A stretch of DNA of 64,000 nucleotides from NCBI GenBank assembly GCA_026413225.1, contig CM048554.1, positions 76,066,463-76,130,462 of the forward strand. Reading direction: 5' to 3'. The notes under the pieces are model-generated. The model was not told where the DNA came from and did not search any database. It was given only the letters and a program-made list of their open reading frames with translations. Origin of the DNA: Otis tarda. Its lineage: Eukaryota; Chordata; Aves; Otidiformes; Otididae. The position numbers and the translations under genes are program-made. The number at the start of each line of letters is the position of its first letter. Position 1 is the stretch's first letter. Below, piece after piece: positions 1 to 14,061 of the stretch.

Positions 1-1846
1 ATTTCACTTTCATCTTCATTTAAATATAGTAACAGAGGCGTCAGGAAACTAAATTAACTTTTAAATCAGTGTTGTCTGAGTTATTTTGAAAAATCAGCAA
101 ATTAGTTGCATAGTTGAAGACCTGAAGTGGGCAAATTGTATGTACAAGGAAACTATTGTTTTGAGTTGTACAAAGCACTTCAGTTGCGTTTATGTGCAAT
201 AGTAGATTTGGAAGGCAGAGGAAGACTAGGACTTACATGCTTTAGCACAATAAAATGTGAATAGTTGTATGTAATTTACATGCAGGTATGTTTTTAAATC
301 AGTTTTTCAAAACAGACACAAATATGGAAACTTAGAATTTTTATAGTGTCCCTGTAGTGACAATGCTAAGATTTTCAATGGGAGGGAACCTCCTGTGAAA
401 AAGCTGAACTCCTGTGTAGTCCAAAAAGCAAAAGTTGTTTCTGATTTTTATACTCACAAAGTATAGAAACAATTAATGAAGGACCATGCTTTTCAGCCTG
501 AATTACTTATTTAATTCTAGGTGAATGGCTGGATTTTTAGTTGTTTGAAAAATGCTAGAGAAGCATAATGATTTGAAATACACGCATTTTGTCTTTATTT
601 ACAGAGGGGTGTTTTATTTATGGGTTGGTTTTGGTTTTCTTTCAGTTCTAATTTTCAATTTACTGTGCTCAAAGACTGGAAAAAAGAAGGGAGAGATGAG
701 CAGCTGTGAGCGATGCATAGTAGGAAGAAGATGGCATTGTACCATGTAAGAAATACCCATGATTCGATTTGGACCACTTGTGGAAAAGACAGCATGCTTC
801 CTTTTATCTTGCTTCTAGTGTTTTAATAAAATTATGTATTATGTATAGAAATGTACAGTGTCACTGAGGCATAATGGAGTAAAGAAGTTAGGATGGTCCG
901 TTAAGCAGCTCCCCACCCACCCAAGCATACGTTATTTTATTGAAGGAAAAAAACCAACAGATTTCAGACTGAGTGTGTGATGGGATTATATGTTCTGCCT
1001 ATTCCGTGATCTTGACTAGGCCCTATGACTGTACATTCAAGGGATCATTAAAATGATCACAATATTGATAGACTTCCCAATTACAGGACTGTATCTTTGA
1101 CTTTTAATTTTTCTAAGGTAATTCTGTTAGAACCGAACAGCCTTTCCCTTGGCTTCTACAGAAAAGATTGAATGGCTTGGGATTTTTCAGTTCGAAAAAA
1201 AGATATTCAGAAGCTTAAAGAATGTGAATGAGAAGCTGCTTCCTGAAGGAGGCTAGTGTACAGTGGAATGGCGCAGATGCTTTAAAACAAGGGAGTAGGT
1301 TTTCACATAATGCTTAAGTTTTGACATTAATTGCTTCTGGATGTATATGCTGACAGTATGATTGGTCCTAAGCCTTAGAAAAATTATTAGATAGATACCC
1401 AGTTAGGAGTCGCTAATGTGAATACAATGTATGATTTGGGGAGTACCTAAATTCCTGGTGGTGAAAAGTTACTACGCTATGTAATGAAGTCTGGCTTTAC
1501 TTGTACTGTTCTTAGACAATCATAAGTAGCCACTCTCAGAAACATGATCCTGAGCTGGGTGTTTTGAGAGTGTATGACTGTTTTTCTGTGAAAGGCCTTA
1601 AAATAATGGAAGGAAATGTTCTGCACAATAGATGTGCAGAAAAAAAGCCTATAAGCTTTTTTGGAAAAGAAAAAACAACCAAAGAAAAAACAAACCCACT
1701 ACCAAACAAAACAAAACCCCTCCAACCAACCTGTCTGTGGATGCTTGTCATAATTGTGATAAAATACAGCAAAAATGCTGGGGAGAATTAGCACTACCTA
1801 GGAACTCTGGACCCCTGAACATAATCTTCCCCCACCCCTCTTCCTC

Positions 1847-1871
1847 TTTTTTTTTTTTTTTTTTTTTTTTT
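1847..1871. repeat. Poly-T run (25 T)
   Basis: Uninterrupted run of 25 T. No LINE or SINE body is recognisable on either side, so it is taken as a simple repeat and not a retroposon tail. Confidence 0.9.
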
Positions 1872-4358
1872 AACCAGAGCAAAACCCATTGTCATTTATG
1901 CCTTGTGTGGACAAAATAAGGACTGCGTCTGTCTTAACCACTGTATTACTTCTTTTTTAATTCCTTTTGTCTTTAATAAGTTTATGTCTGTTTGACTTTT
2001 AGTCTCATTCCTACGAATTATTTTGACTGAGTAGAACTAGAAAAGCATTCTTTTTAGATCAGTTTGTAGGACTGGGATTTCCATGGGCTTTTGGAATAGA
2101 GACTTTGTGATCTCTTTCTTTCTAATTGAGAGGCTTCCTTTCAGACGTTGTAGTGGAGCTCAGGTTTTACTTTAATATGACAGTTGGGATCTTATGCATT
2201 CTTTTTCTTTTTGTATTTACCCAAGTTAGCTGTCTGAAGTCTTCAGCTCTCCTTTGCTAAAAGGAGAACAGGAAGAAAAAGCTAGGTAATCATCTAGGTG
2301 CCAAAAGCAAACTTCAGCTTTTATTCTCTGAAATACATATCTTGTACATACATTCTCATGGAGTGAGTTTTTTAAAAATTGTATGTTATACGTTTTTTGT
2401 TTCATGATGATTTTCATCATGACTTTGTCTGAAGAGAATTGAGCTCATAACCTAGACTAGTTTGTACTAGACTAGTTTGGGGTCTGTGTTACAACACTGA
2501 ATAATTGCATTACATAACAATTTCAAAAAAGGTACATACAGCCTTCACATCTTTTATTCTTTGTATGGTATGTCCTATGACAAGTTTATTATTCTAATTG
2601 AATTTTAAAAAAGTAGTAATTTTAAAAGCAGTTTTATATCTGCTAATTTAGCTATGACATTTTAAACTTTTTTTTTTTAAATGTATATTTCCTTGGCTTT
2701 TTAAAAAATATGATGTAATAATTTTACATGCTTCTGGTCTATCTCCCTGGCGTGATCACAGTCATCTCATAACACTAAGTACTTTATGTACTTAAATTTA
2801 AGTCTACAGTTCTGGTGTGTATGCCTTGGTTTTTTTTTTAATTTTGTTTAGCAGAATTGACATCTAGGCTATGAAACAATCTGTGAGCCTACCACCCAAG
2901 TTATGCCAGCAAATACTAGCATCTTAGAAAAATTTTAGCTAAGCATGGATATCAGTAACAAAAGAGAGTAATTGCTATGTGTCTTTGATGCTAGTGCCTT
3001 CTACTGATAGGAGTAACTTTCAAACAGAAGGAAATGTTACTTTTCCCAAGCCTTTTCATTTCAGGAAGCTTTAGAAACAGTAGTGTTTCCTTTTCCTCAC
3101 AAATTCTTGTCTTGGTTTGCATTTAAGACTACATAAATACAACTCAGTTCTTTAGGATTGGCTTGTAATGGTGTTTTATCTTGGAAACATCACCCAAGGA
3201 AAGGGTGACATGCCTTTTATAATTAGATTTATTATGATCTACATGGAAGAAGAAAAATTAAAAGTGGATTTTTTTCTGTTAGTTAACCTGTAATCAACTA
3301 GTTGAGGTAGGATGACTGTGGTCTTTTGGTGTCAGTTTTCAGAATCCATATTCTAAGATACTGTTTCCCAAGCTGGTTTGTTGTGTCATTTTTAATGTTG
3401 AGTGCATCACTGGCAATGGAAACCACGATCTACAACTTCAGCTCTGTGTTGGACTCTGTACAGCTCTCAAGAACTGAAGGCACTGTAAGAGGTACAGGTA
3501 CCATCACATGGGAATCCTTGTTCTTGAAGAGACTCCTTCCACTGGAGGCAGGTTGAAGAGCACCCTGCAAAATTGATAGAGAGGGAGATACATTGTTTAT
3601 GTTGGGGAAAAAAAACCATTATCACTAGTTCACTATGTATTCTGTTTCTGGTATTAGCTGCTAATCAGAGGTATATACCTGAGTCCAGAATTTCTGTAAA
3701 ACTCTTTCCAAATATGTACGTTGCCCAGGGTTGCTGGAATGGTTTGATTTAGGATTCTGAGTTTGTCTGAAGTAAAGATAAATTCCCTTTTTGTGTGAGC
3801 CATGAGATCATCCTGTGTTCTCAGTTGTTCACAGGTCTGACCAAATGCTGCTTTCGTAGTCTCAAATTAACTATCTGTTCTTTTGCAAACTGTGTCCCTT
3901 GGTTCTCTCTTCTAGGGAAGACCAGCTTCAAAATTTGCCCTTTCTTTCCTCCTCTGAGTCAGCTGGTGTTTCTTTCCCAGAACTATTGGGAAAGTTGCTC
4001 CACAGAAGGCTCCCAGGATGTTAGTGGAAGGAGAAGCACTGCTTCCTAAACAAATGTTAACTTTATCCATGGAAACAGCTTATCAGATGTGCATATTTAT
4101 TCCTTTTTCATTAATCTAGTAGATATACAACGAATACTTAAAACAGGTTGGTTGAAATGTTCATTCCATAGTGCTACTTTCGCTGCTAATGCTTATTAAA
4201 GAGAAACTGCATTTTTAAAGTGCTTGAAAATAACTTTCAGATTTTTTTTTTTCAGGCAAGAGGATTAAGCCAGATTTATTTTCACAGGGTATGCATGCGC
4301 AAGTCATAGATAAAAAATATTTTCTCTATGCCTTCATCTACACTTACTTGGTGGGTTC

Positions 4359-4379
4359 TGTTTGTTTGTTTGTTTGTTT
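4359..4379. repeat. (TTTG)n microsatellite
   Basis: About five consecutive TTTG units in non-coding DNA. Confidence 0.85.
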
Positions 4380-7300
4380 CAAATCTACTACTACTTCCAC
4401 CAGGAAATGGTGTTAATAGGTGGAGTGATAAAAGTGAACGATAGAAGCCATTTTTGCTTCTTAACAGTAAATAAAGTGGGTTAACATACACCTGTAGAAA
4501 ACCTTCTAACCACTAAGAGAGCTGCACTTTGGCAAGTGAAGTGGAGAATAATTTGTGGTTTGCTTGTTTTGAGGTGTGTGGTTTTGTTCTTTTTATAATT
4601 CAAATGTAGATACAAATCTCTAGAATTTTGGATCAGTAGAGGTGGCAAAAAATTTACCAACAAGACTCACAAAAATACCGTGTATATTAAGGGCTTCTAT
4701 TCACAAGCGTATTCTCATATTGTGGCAAGAAATCTTCTCTGCAGCTGGTTTTGCTTGTGTTGTGTGTGTACACTTGCAACTATATGCTTATATATATTCT
4801 GTGTTGTGGAACTGGAGAATGCTCTACCGTTGTAATAGAACAGCCTTTATTACCCTGAAGTTATTTATTTTCATAAGCTTTAAAAATTCCTTTACGGTGT
4901 AAAGTTGCTTTTGCCTGTTGATAGTAAGCTCCATATATTTCTCTTGACAAGGAGGAAGAGGGATGGAAGAAATCTTTTTATATGCAGCTGTACATACAAT
5001 ACATGTGCAGCCTTGACCTATAATAGAAGTAGCCACAGAAACTGTCAGAAGCCTTGAAAGCATATGATTTTGTTGAGATATGCCTTACAGTGAGATAATC
5101 CACTATGGCGGGGGGATTAGAGAATAAATATATTAAAAATAAATGACGCTTTACAATTTGAGACTGTGTTTGAGCACAGGTATATAAAATTATGTGTGTT
5201 CATCATATGTTAAAAGAGTATTAAAGAAAGCATGGTGCTGATTAAATTATTATTGACATTTCCTATCATCACATATATTTAATTATCATGGCAAATGGCA
5301 GCTAGTTTTTGAGGTGATAAATAGATTTGTCTTTTATACTTGAAATGTTTCCTGAACTAGAAAATATCATTTTTCCAGACAAAGGCTTAATTTTGAAATT
5401 GTTAATGTAGAGTAACCGTAATGTTAGGGGAAAAAAAATCACTAATATTAGGAAAAATACATGTAAAATATCAAAGTTAATTAAATTAACAGAACTGAAG
5501 GTGGAATTTGCAGAAACGCACAGCTGTGTGAAATGCTACTTAAGAGCTGAAGAGCTGTGTAGAGCCAAGCCAAAGCAGAGGAAACAAATCTCATGCTCCG
5601 TCCATGGCACTGGCAAAGAATAAGAACAGGGAAGGCATCTATGCAGGTATTCTCCTCTAAAATACCTTCCCAGCTTTGATTCTGCATGGGATAAAGATTT
5701 CCAAGGTCAAGAGAGTGATATGAATAACTGAAAAATCTGAAAAAGCTAATTAACTATCACCAGTGTGTAACGTTTCTAGTAAAAACTTTCATAAACTTTG
5801 AAGACTCTGCTGAGCCTAGGTCTGGAGGTGCGGCTGGCAGCAAGGGCTGTTTAGAAACCATCGCTGGACATTCATACTGCTGCTTTTTCCCAGGAGTGCA
5901 AATCAGGAGGAATGATCTGAGCACACTTCATGCACATAGACAGTAGGGAGTTAAGCCCAAATCACAGCTCTTTTTTCTTTGCCAGATTTCAGAAACATAT
6001 AGGGTACCAGTGCTGGTATCCTGGTGCTTAAGGCATTCTCCTAGAAAGTGAGAAGGATGGAACTGAATAGATGGAGGGTTTCTGCTTAGTGAATCAGTAT
6101 TTCCCTTCAGCGTTCTAGTGCCTGGGCTGTTGTGTGACAAATGGGCAATAACATCAATTAATCCAGTTGTCTGGATACACATAATGTGGTTGAGAAAGCT
6201 AAATGCAGAAAATGTTTAATGTAATTTGAGGTGCTTACTTCAAGTGTAGCTTAGGTATCTAAATCCATGAAAGAAGTAAAATTTCAGAAACATTTCTCTT
6301 GTGCATTTAGTTTTGGTGGCTGTAGGTATTTCCTCTACGCAGGATACTGAGTATGGTGAAGACTATTTTTCTATACCTCAGGCTGCACATTAAGTGTGTA
6401 GAGAATGAAGGTGCTTAATGGAGCCTGTGAATTCCATCCCTAGAGCCAACTGGCTAATTTCTCATGCTCTCGCCTTTACTGCTCGGTCTTATTTTGGATC
6501 TGATTCTTGGATACACTTTAACAAGAATAATTAAAACTGGTACAGTTAATTCAGTGAGATCACTTAGGGCATGTTTGTTGATTTGGATAGTTCTGTACAC
6601 AAAGAATAAAAGATTCCGTTTTTCACTTATATAAAAAAATTCATTTTAAACATTCTGAAAGCAGCCTTATCTCTGATTCTCAATGAGTGTATCTTTCATG
6701 GAAAAGAAACAAGCAATGAAAAGAAAAATTGAAAAGGTTTTCAGTGCACAAAACTGTATTTGTATGTTACAAAGTGGATAGTGTTTATGTAAAGAAAACT
6801 TTCCAGGTGCAATTTGCATGCGTAGTCATACAGAACTGTGCTGCTTGTCATGCTTTGTGTTAATGGTATTCACTATTTAATATCTGTAAAAATACTTCAT
6901 TATAGTCAATCAAAACACTCCTTATAATTTGTTGTCAAATACCTACCTAAACAGGCGTAGGCAATACTAATGCCAATATTTGTCTCTATGTTCTTCTGTC
7001 TCTTACTTTCTTGTCTCCTGCTTCATATTTAAATTGCAAGTTTCTTGAAAGAGATACCCGTCTTAATCAGTACGCAGAAAGTGGGAAGATGTTGATGAAA
7101 TCTGTAGATGAGGCAGTGGGAAAGCATCATTAAATAGTGAAAGATCATTATATTATAGAAGAGAGATTGAATAATTCTGAAAACTGAATTGATTAGGGTG
7201 AAATGTAATAGAAAGTGCAAATGTCAAAAGAAGCATTTTTACATTTATCAGTAGGAGAGTTCTTGAGAAAACCTGAGAAGTGCTAGCTGACCCAGATGGT

Positions 7301-8149
7301 AATTGCTGAGCAAAAATGAATCTGAGTTCTGTAAAAAGGCACATTTGATATTACGCTGTATTAGATGAAGTATTTCTGAAATAGCTAGAAATAAAATATT
7401 GACATTTTACAAAGCACTGGAAAGATCTAACATAAAAGTTTGTATTCGGGAATGATATATTATGATTGTAATATATGCAGCTAAAGACTAGGAGAGTTAA
7501 TTATTTGACGTACAAAATTAAAGTTTAAAAGACTTGTGATCTTCCCCCCATGTAAGTACATCAGAGGGTAAACACTGAAGGAAGAAGAGTTACTTGAGAT
7601 AAACGATGGTTCTGGCAAAAGATCAAATATCTGTAAGGTGGGGCATTAATATGTTTAGGCTGGAAATTGGAAAGTGTTTAACTATGCAGATTTTTGCGGT
7701 TCTGACATAGCTTTCAATTAAAGCTTTATCTTTTATAGACCTGCAGTATCTATTATTCAAACGGAACTTGGTTAAAGAAAAATCGTGTGAGGATTGGCCA
7801 TGTTGGACTTTCTCACCTAAGTCTGGCTGTATGCTGCTGTTTGAGCAACACAGAGCTGCACAACAGAGCCTTGGTCTACAGCTGTGGCTCCAGAGCACTG
7901 TAGTAACAGAAGGAATGATGAACATCACCCATGTTCTATAAATTCTTTCATCTGAGAGATTCACTCAAAAGTAAGCTGACTTTCTGTGTATAACTTGAAA
8001 GAAGCTCAAGTTCTGGTTAAGATGTTCTCTTCTGCAGAATGCCAGTTCAGTGCCAGTATAATGGTTTAGACTTCAGTACTTTTTTTTTAAAAAAAAACAA
8101 CTTTAAAAAACTACTTCATTTAAAAGAGGAACAGGCACAAGCTTCATGC

Positions 8150-8444
8150 AATATTGTCGTGGACAGGACGAGGGGTAATGGTTTTAAAATAGAGGGAGGT
8201 AGATTTAGATTGGATGTTAGGAAAAAATTTTTTCCTAATGTGAGTTGTAGAACAGGTTGGAACAACTGGAACAGGTTGCCCAGAGAGGTGGTGGAAGCCC
8301 CATCCCTGGAAACGTTCAAGGCCAGGCTGGATGAGGCTCTGAGCAACCTGATCTAGTCGGGGATGTCCCTGCTTCTTGCAGGGGGGTTGGACTAGATGAC
8401 CTTTGAAGGTCCCTTCCAACTCTAACCATTCTATGATTCTATGA
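8150..8444 (+). mobile_element. CR1 LINE, 3' end fragment (+)
   Basis: About 295 bp of a 5'-truncated CR1. The frame encodes the ORF2 C-terminus ([20 protein letters not shown], then NRLPREVVEAPSLETFKARL) with an insertion in the middle. The copy ends in the CR1 3' UTR and two perfect ATTCTATG octamers at 8428-8443. It is inactive by truncation. Confidence 0.93.
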
Positions 8445-11400
8445 AGAAAAAATGGCACAGCAAAGAACAAAATGTCTTAAGTGCTATGCATGCAGTATGC
8501 ATAGTATGCATGCTAGTACATGCTTTTAATGTAGAAATATGCAAATGTGTACTTTTTCCAGCTCTTTTGTTGAAAGCCCAGAGTAATAAAATGGAACAAA
8601 TAGCTGAACAGTATCAGAATAGTAATATTAGAAATATATACTTGACAGAACATTTTTGTGTTAAAGATATATCACTCTCATTTTAAGGGGAAAAGAATTT
8701 ATTTTGCTAAAAAAAAAAAAAAAGGAAATGGCATTTTCTCTTAATTTGGAAAAAAAAACCCCACCCAAACAACTAAGTCACATAATCAGCATTTCTTCCT
8801 TCTGATTGCTTGTGTTAGATGAGTCTGGTACCAGTAGGTCAAGATTCCACAGTTATTTGGGATTTGACCTCTAAAATTAAATAAGATCTTTAGGACAGGA
8901 GTAATGTCTTTATTCAGAGTCTAGCGCTAAACATAGTCTCAGCATGATACCACAGTAAAAATAGTAATAAGCACAAAAATAAAACCTTTGCCATTTTCAC
9001 GATCACTTCTTTGCCCTTTGTTCACTGTGTTCTACTATGAGAACCCACACAAAAAATTGGACTTTTTTTTTAATAATTAATTTTATCTAAATTTAAGACC
9101 CTGAAGAATTTAGAATTATCCTGGCAGAATTTGTAGGGAGCGTTCTCTACCTGTATGGTTTTAGTACACAGTGTTTTGACGCAGTTACCCAAGCATGAAC
9201 TAGGGATGCCTGGTGAAAGTTCTTTAATCCATGCCTCAGAAGACTTTTCAGCTGATCTGTGGAATTTACTGAATACTTAAGATTAACCATCCTCATTTCA
9301 GTGAGTAAGTTCCAGGAAGCTTGCAGTTTAAGTAATGTGAATAATGTAAGTAAGTACTCTCTGTGTTCCCCTTTCCACCCCCTAAATTATTTGTTTGAGT
9401 TTCAGGAACCCTTCAGAGCTGTACAATGAAGTCCTTCAATTTCCTTTCTATTTCTGTATTGTCAGTTGGAATTAAAAGTAGAATTATTAATGCAGCAAAT
9501 AAGCTGCCAAAATATGTAACAAACTGTTTCAAGGCTTTTCAATTGTCTTATTTTATATATATGTTCCATTAATGCATGAGGAAATCTTCTGTAGTGCATA
9601 GGAACAAGCAGTTACTTCAGGCTTAATTTATATAGCAACTTGAAAGAGTCTATTTTAATACTAAAAAAGTGAAATGCTTTCTTTTACACAGAAATGTGGC
9701 AAATGTAGTATGCGCCCAGCCAAAGATGATAATTTAAAATGTATTAAATACTGAATGTAGTGTTTACTTTATATACTTTCTGGTAACAACTTTAGCTTGA
9801 ATTTCTCAGAACATTTATACAGCTTTAGCACTTGCTCTTGGATTTACTGTGAATTTTGCCCATTCTTTGTTCTTTTCAACAGGAAAATGTAAGTGAGGAA
9901 TCCAGTAGCACTACCAGTTGAAGTTTAGAATTACATTTTTGTGTGTGTACAATATCTGTAACTACTGAAACTTGCTTCCCAGGTGGCGCATATGTTTATT
10001 TTTGAAATAATTTAGTAGATGCAAGATTTAATTTTTTGTTGATATACTGATTTCTCTGTTTTTAATTATTTTAATTAGTCCCTGAAAAATACTTGGAATA
10101 TTTTTACCATCATTGTTTATTACTCTGAATTGGCCTCATTACAATTACAAGAACTATCAGGGCCCTCTTTAGGGGGGAGAATCCAGACATCGACTAGCAG
10201 TCCAAGACATTTCTACTTATTCTCTGCCCTCCTTCATGAGATTCTTTATTTGGAAATTATTAGGAGTGTTTCTTCTCTGTGTGCCTTTCAAGGATTCTTA
10301 CAGACTCATCTGAACTCCACAGCTTGAGATGCTGTTGCAGCAGTGGCAGAAGAGCAGCTGAGTGATAGGGTTGTTCATTATAATGTCAGGAGGAGAATTG
10401 AGGACCTTGCTGCCAGGACAGCCGTGCCAGACAGTGTTAGCATGTTCAGTCAGAAATAAGCACGTTCCCACTTCACAGGATACTGCACAGCGCGTAATTA
10501 TGCTTGACTATAGTCTCTTTCTCTCCCTGTTTCAGTTTGCAGAGGTGGATAAAAAGCATGTTGGTATGGGGTATGGTGATTTCATGCAGTTCTTTACAGT
10601 GCTGCTTTAAAAACATTCACTCTTAAAGTGACAAATCAGCATCTGATCATACTCTGAATTCTGGTAATTGAGGGCAGCACACACCTGGAAGCTGATACTA
10701 ACACTGGAATCTGGCATGTAGGAAGGGGTCTCAAAAACAGAGCTCGTATTAAAGTTCAGAAATCCTCACCATAAAAAGACAGGCCCAGTTTGTTCATCTG
10801 TTCTTTTTCAGGCTAAGGTTGGTATTTCCATATAATAGGTGTTTAGGAGGTATAGTATTTGGTAAAGGCAAACATTCTTTTTAAGTAGCTGTCCTCGTTG
10901 CCTTAAGGTTGTTGCAGCAACACAGAGAGACAGCATAACTGAGTTCCTGAACAGTGTCCTTAGTCTGTGTCTGAAAACATAATTCATAAGGTAGTTACCT
11001 GGAGTCAGTACAAGTGCTAGAATGAGTGGCATTTATGCTCCCAACATAGATGACTGAGACTCTTGACAAATGAATTCTGTTAGAGTTTGTTACAGAGGTT
11101 TAAGATGCTGCTGTCTGCCATCTGTCCCACTATCTGATGCCCCTTTGCAAAGGTGGAAGAAGATTTGTCTGCTTTTCATGTGTTCTCCATTTAGTACACT
11201 AGCAGGCATGACGGATAGCTTAAGCTAAATTTGCCAGAGCTTGTGTGGTTGAAGCTTTGAGATAGGCAGAAAAACAAGGTACAGTTTTCTGGGGTTAGAG
11301 TGTTTCCTTAGATGAGCTATTTTTGCTGTGAGAACTCTTCCCTCCACACGTCCTTCTTTTCTCCTGTGTTTTCCCAGTGTTTTTATTTGGGACAAATAAG

Positions 11401-13164
11401 ATTTATTCCCAGGTATAATAAAAGATACTGGTTCTCAAGTACACAGATGACCTGTGGTTTTTGTGAGGCATTGCAGCAACTTTCTTTGGGAGTTTGCTAG
11501 ACTTTGAGACATTGGTGGATGTTTTTAAGGAGAGGTTAACTAATAATTTGCTAACAACAACTTGCATATAATTGATCCTTTCTTAGAATGGGAGGGTGGG
11601 CTGCAGATGACCTGAAGCTTTCCCTGCTCTTGTGCTCAGCTTTGTGATTCTTAGAGTTTTTTTAAAACTCCCGCAGGAGCACCCTTGGGATTTGCTCATT
11701 GTGGATTCCTGCAGTGTTCACTCTCCTGAGCCCCTGAATGGGGTTCAACACAGAGACAAATCTTCCCGAGTGGCCTCTGCAGGGTGGCAGGCTGAAGAGA
11801 GGAGCACTTTGGCAGAAGGTGCCTTTGCTGCCTACCTCCCCCTCAGAAAGCCTGGAGGAGTTAGGAAATAAACAGAGACACAAAAGATGCTCTGCTGAAC
11901 ATGGCTGGTTAGAGTGTCCAGCTGTCAAGCTGAGGTCTCTCCAAAGTCTCTCAAAGCAGCAGGAAAATCTGCCAACTGTCCCTAGGGGAGACTCTTTTGG
12001 GAAGCCCTGGCAGAGCTCCTCATGATTTCTGTAGTGGAGTGTCTTTATCTTGCAGGAGATGTCACGGCTTCCTGAAGTGGAGATGGAGTCTCTGGGTAAG
12101 AGCGCTTTCTTGCCAAGGAACTCGCCCTGTGAAGCTCTTTCAAGTAGACTTCGTGCTCTTTGTATACACCTTATGTCCAATATCATATTTTCAGTACCAT
12201 TTCAGCAGTCCTCACCGGAAGCTGAAAGGGGATTTTTAAAGTTGGTTTTCTTCATCTACAGTTATGTTTAGAACAAGCAGGTGACCTTTAAGCAAGTTGG
12301 AAGTGGCAGGTGGGAAACTGAGGCCTCTTGAAGACGTAAAATATATCAGTCTTATGCAAACTTCTGAGAACTGTGGAAAAATATTTTCTCCACATTCTGC
12401 TCATTCAATATTGGCTATTAGAAATCACTAAAAAATATAGCAGTGATTAAAAGCTTAGATTTAAAGGAAACATTCTCAGCAACGTACATTCAAAGTGAAA
12501 TTTTCTACTTTTGTCATGAGAAAAGCCTGACCCTAAAGCTATTTTGTTTCAATTTAATTGTTACTGTGCTGTTTTGTTGACTGGATCTACAAAGAACAAG
12601 AACCTAGTCTTCTTATTCTTGGTCTCAAAGTTAACAGTTTAACAGCTTTAAGTGTTGTTTAATCATTTGGTTATTTTCCCTAATTATGTGACAAGATGCT
12701 TCTCTTTCTTCAATAAGTAGTAATATTTTTGAGTTACAGCAATAGTAGGGAATAATTTCTTTATGGGGAATAATTATGGCTCGGTAAACTTAAAGCCTTC
12801 ATTATCAATGACTGTATGACTACACGTGCCGGACAATCACTTTCAGCCATATTATTTATGGATAAGGTTGTCTAAATATTTACACAATGGTAATTTAATG
12901 GTGTTACTGTAAACTCTTGTACAAGGTTGCTTTTTGTTATTTTTTTCTTCTTTCCTCTTATATTAACAAAATATTTTCCCAGTAGTGGTGCCTGATGTAC
13001 ACTGGGTATTGGAAGAATATGCTTTGGACTTGTGACGTAGCTTAATAGCAAAACAGAAGGTTTTCCTTTTAGTTACTTTATGTCTGGTTAGTTCTCTGGA
13101 GGGAAAGTGGGTTCAGTGTATAATTGGGATATAAATTTTGAAACATCTCCTTTCTTGTTGCATT
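8445..13164. other. Non-coding, probably WASF1 5' intron
   Basis: Mostly AT-rich with no supported gene. A somewhat GC-richer stretch at 11590-12170 has a 174-codon open frame on the minus strand (11662-12186) of no recognisable family, and a possible small exon (12056-12095). An ATGCAT-rich cluster lies at 8485-8511. Confidence 0.5.
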
Positions 13165-13999
13165 AATCATGGAATCATAGAATGGTTTAGGTTGGAAGGG
13201 ACCTTTAAAGGCCATCTAGTCCAACCCCCCTGCAAGGAGCAGGGACATTTCCAACCAGATCAGGTTGCTCAGAGCCTCATCCAACCTGGCCTTGAACGTT
13301 TCCAGGGATGGGGCATCTACCTCCTCTCTGGGCAACTGTTTGAGTGTTCTACCACCCTCATTGTAAAAAATGTCTTCCTTATGTCTAGTCTGAATCTACC
13401 TCTTTCTGTTTTAAAACCATTACCCCTCGTCCTATCACAACAGGCCCTGCTAAAGAGTTACTCCCCATCTTTCTTGTAGGCCCCCTTTAGGCACTGGAAG
13501 ACCACTATAAGGTCTCCCCGGAGCCTTCCTCTTGTCCAGGCTGAACAGCCCCAACTCTCTCAGCCTGTCCTCACAGGAGAGGTGCTCCAGCCCTCTTAAC
13601 AGCTTTGTGGCCTCCTCTGGACTCTCTTCAACAGGTCCATGTCCTTCTTATGCTGGGGGCTCCAGAGCTGGATGCAGTACTCCAGGTGGGGTCTCATGAG
13701 AGCAGAGGGGCAGAATCACCTCCCTCAACCTGCTGGCCATGTTTCTTTTCATGCAGCCCAGTTTACAGTTGTCTTTCTGGTCTGCAAGGGCGCATTGCTG
13801 GCTCATGTTGAGCTTCCCGTCTACCAGCACTCCCAAGTCCTTCTCCTCAGGGCTGCTCTCAATCCATTCTCCGCCCAGCCTGTATTTGTGCCTGGGATTG
13901 CCATGACCCAGGTGCAGGACCTTGCACTTGGCCTGGTTGAACTTCATGAGATTTGCACGGGCTCACCTCTCCAGCCTGCCAAGGTCCCTCTGGATGGCA
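13165..13999 (-). mobile_element. CR1 LINE, 5'-truncated copy (-)
   Basis: About 835 bp in reverse orientation. Its 3' end with degenerate AATCATGG/AATCATAG octamers lies at 13165. Reading the minus strand from 13999 gives the ORF2 C-terminal part, including [40 protein letters not shown] and an RTRGNGF-type region, with frame breaks. Not active. Confidence 0.94.
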
Positions 14000-14061
14000 A
14001 ATAATACTCAGGTTACTTTGCCTCTCCCTCCCCCTGTCTCATGTACATTGGCATGGATCAT

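Larger units (their letters stand above)
1..8149. other. Non-coding, probably WASF1 5' intron
   Basis: AT-rich sequence with only short open frames of no recognisable family. It contains a T25 run (1847-1871), a (TTTG)n microsatellite at about 4359-4379 and a 9-bp-arm inverted repeat at 2402-2422. No promoter-like CpG island is seen. Assignment to the WASF1 intron rests on the absence of any other gene and the need for upstream exons. Confidence 0.55.

Noticed and set aside
9877..9900. Acceptor-like tract followed 6 nt later by GTAAGTG, considered as a microexon or recursive splice site.
   Set aside because: The AG and GT are not adjacent as recursive sites require, and a 6-nt exon cannot be supported from sequence alone.
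10536..10610. Strong pyrimidine tract and AG followed by an open frame (FAEVDKKHVGMGYGDF), considered as a coding exon.
   Set aside because: No donor follows, the frame ends in a stop, and no family resemblance is evident.
11662..12186. 174-codon minus-strand open frame, the longest outside WASF1 exon 7.
   Set aside because: It lies in a locally GC-richer patch where stop codons are rarer. I recognise no protein family in it, and overlapping open frames exist on the other strand.
13639..14004. + strand open frame of 121 codons, and similar ones at 37813-38253 (-) and 20151-20375 (+).
   Set aside because: They are antisense shadows of CR1 ORF2 fragments.
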